From NCBI GenBank assembly GCA_002317385.1, contig DCJH01000012.1:1-5300 (forward strand): a DNA stretch of 5,300 nucleotides, in the 5' to 3' direction. How positions within the stretch are numbered: position 1 is the first letter of the stretch; each line of letters starts with the position of its first letter. Made by a program: the position numbers and the translations under genes. Below the pieces are notes generated by a model. It made no database searches and had not been told where the DNA came from. It was given only the letters and a program-made list of their open reading frames with translations. Shown piece by piece: positions 4,497 to 5,300 of the stretch. This stretch comes from Prevotella sp. UBA1705 (GTDB lineage: Bacteria > Bacteroidota > Bacteroidia > Bacteroidales > Bacteroidaceae).

Positions 4497-5300
4497 ATGG
4501 AAAAGAAATTTAATATAGCTGTAGCCGGTACAGGCTACGTGGGCTTGAGCATCGCCACTTTGCTGAGCCAGCATAATCATGTCATAGCAGTAGATGTGGT
4601 GCCGGAGAAGGTAGAGATGCTGAATAATCGCAAGTCGCCCATACAGGACGATTATATCGAAAAGTTTCTGGCCGAAAAGGAATTGGATATCGAGTTCACG
4701 ACAGATGGGGCCATGGCCTATGAGGATGCCGACTTCGTAGTGATTGCCACGCCGACAAACTACGATTCAGAGAAAAACTATTTCGATACCCGACATGTGG
4801 AGGAGGTCATCGAACTGGTGATGAAGGTCAATCCCATGGCTATCATGATCATCAAGTCGACTATCCCCGTGGGCTACACCGAGGGCGTGCGTGCCAAGTA
4901 TAAGTCAGACAACATCATCTTTGCGCCCGAGTTTCTTCGCGAGAGCAAGGCGTTGTTTGATAATCTCTATCCCAGTCGCATCATTGTGGGTCGGCCAGAG
5001 GGCAACGAGCGTCTGGATGAGGCAGCCCATGAGTTTGCCGCCCTGCTCCAGCAGGGAGCCATCAAACAGGATGTGGAGACTCTGTTCATGGGGCTCACTG
5101 AGGCCGAGGCCGTGAAGCTCTTTGCCAACACCTATCTGGCTTTGCGTGTGAGCTACTTCAACGAACTCGACACCTATGCCGAAGTGAAAGGACTCGATAC
5201 CCAGAGCATTATCCGGGGCGTTTGTCTCGATCCGCGCATAGGCAGTTTCTACAACAACCCATCGTTTGGTTATGGTGGCTACTGCCTGCCCAAGGACACC
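4497..5300 (+). CDS. ugd: UDP-glucose 6-dehydrogenase (5' part, runs off the window)
   Basis: This enzyme oxidises UDP-glucose to UDP-glucuronate with two NAD+, supplying acidic sugar for capsule, exopolysaccharide or other surface glycans. The window holds the first 268 residues; family members of this type are near 390, so about two thirds is present. It reads open from the ATG at 4497 to the edge. Motifs: GTGYVGLS (11-18) for NAD, ATPTNYD (84-90), KSTIPVGYT (120-128), FAPEFLRESKA (142-152) with Glu145, EAVKLFANTYLALRVSYFNE (204-223) with Lys207 and Asn211, and GYGGYCLPKDT (258-268) with the catalytic Cys263. It most resembles the streptococcal HasB/Cap3A type, by family knowledge. A related UDP-sugar dehydrogenase such as a UDP-ManNAc dehydrogenase is possible but less likely. 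Forty-six nt separate it from rfbD, with no terminator, so co-transcription is likely. Confidence 0.93.
   Translation, partial: MEKKFNIAVAGTGYVGLSIATLLSQHNHVIAVDVVPEKVEMLNNRKSPIQDDYIEKFLAEKELDIEFTTDGAMAYEDADFVVIATPTNYDSEKNYFDTRHVEEVIELVMKVNPMAIMIIKSTIPVGYTEGVRAKYKSDNIIFAPEFLRESKALFDNLYPSRIIVGRPEGNERLDEAAHEFAALLQQGAIKQDVETLFMGLTEAEAVKLFANTYLALRVSYFNELDTYAEVKGLDTQSIIRGVCLDPRIGSFYNNPSFGYGGYCLPKDT

Overview
The window looks like chromosomal DNA from a Bacteroidales bacterium, most likely Prevotella or a close relative. Three things point there: promoters of the Bacteroidetes type (TTTG, about 19 bp, TAnnTTTG), start codons without clear Shine-Dalgarno sequences, and protein sequences that read like Bacteroidetes family members. 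The genus is inferred from general familiarity, not from a database match.

Layout: (1) Positions 1-1130 hold no convincing gene. The first 240 bases are very AT-rich. They are followed by a cluster of degenerate 16-bp direct repeats (consensus GCGACAAATTAGTARG), six between 248 and 381 and two more at 524 and 569, several of them spaced 21-22 bp apart. Next comes a perfect 9-bp-arm palindrome and about 500 bp of strongly G-rich, C-poor DNA. (2) A promoter near 1132-1159 precedes yaaA (1256-2020), a stand-alone housekeeping gene of the YaaA/DUF328 peroxide-response family. (3) Positions 2021-2451 are non-coding and contain two copies of a motif built on CACAGA at an exact 10-bp period. (4) A near-consensus promoter at 2452-2482 and a leader of about 260 nt open a polysaccharide-precursor gene set: rfbC (2752-3333), rfbD (3575-4450) and a UDP-glucose 6-dehydrogenase gene (4497 to beyond the right edge).

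rfbC and rfbD carry out the last two steps of dTDP-L-rhamnose synthesis. The dehydrogenase makes UDP-glucuronate. Together they look like the first genes of a capsule, exopolysaccharide or O-antigen cluster that continues to the right. rfbA and rfbB, needed for the first two rhamnose steps, are not in the window.

The most striking structure is a 246-bp element at 3319-3564 that fills almost the whole rfbC-rfbD gap. Its ends are 33-bp inverted repeats matching at 32 of 33 positions, each able to form its own small hairpin, as in a REP doublet (REPIN) or a MITE. Its left end is inside rfbC and supplies the last four codons and the stop codon. No complete novel defence or mobile system is visible; the candidates for something undescribed are the non-coding repeat families.
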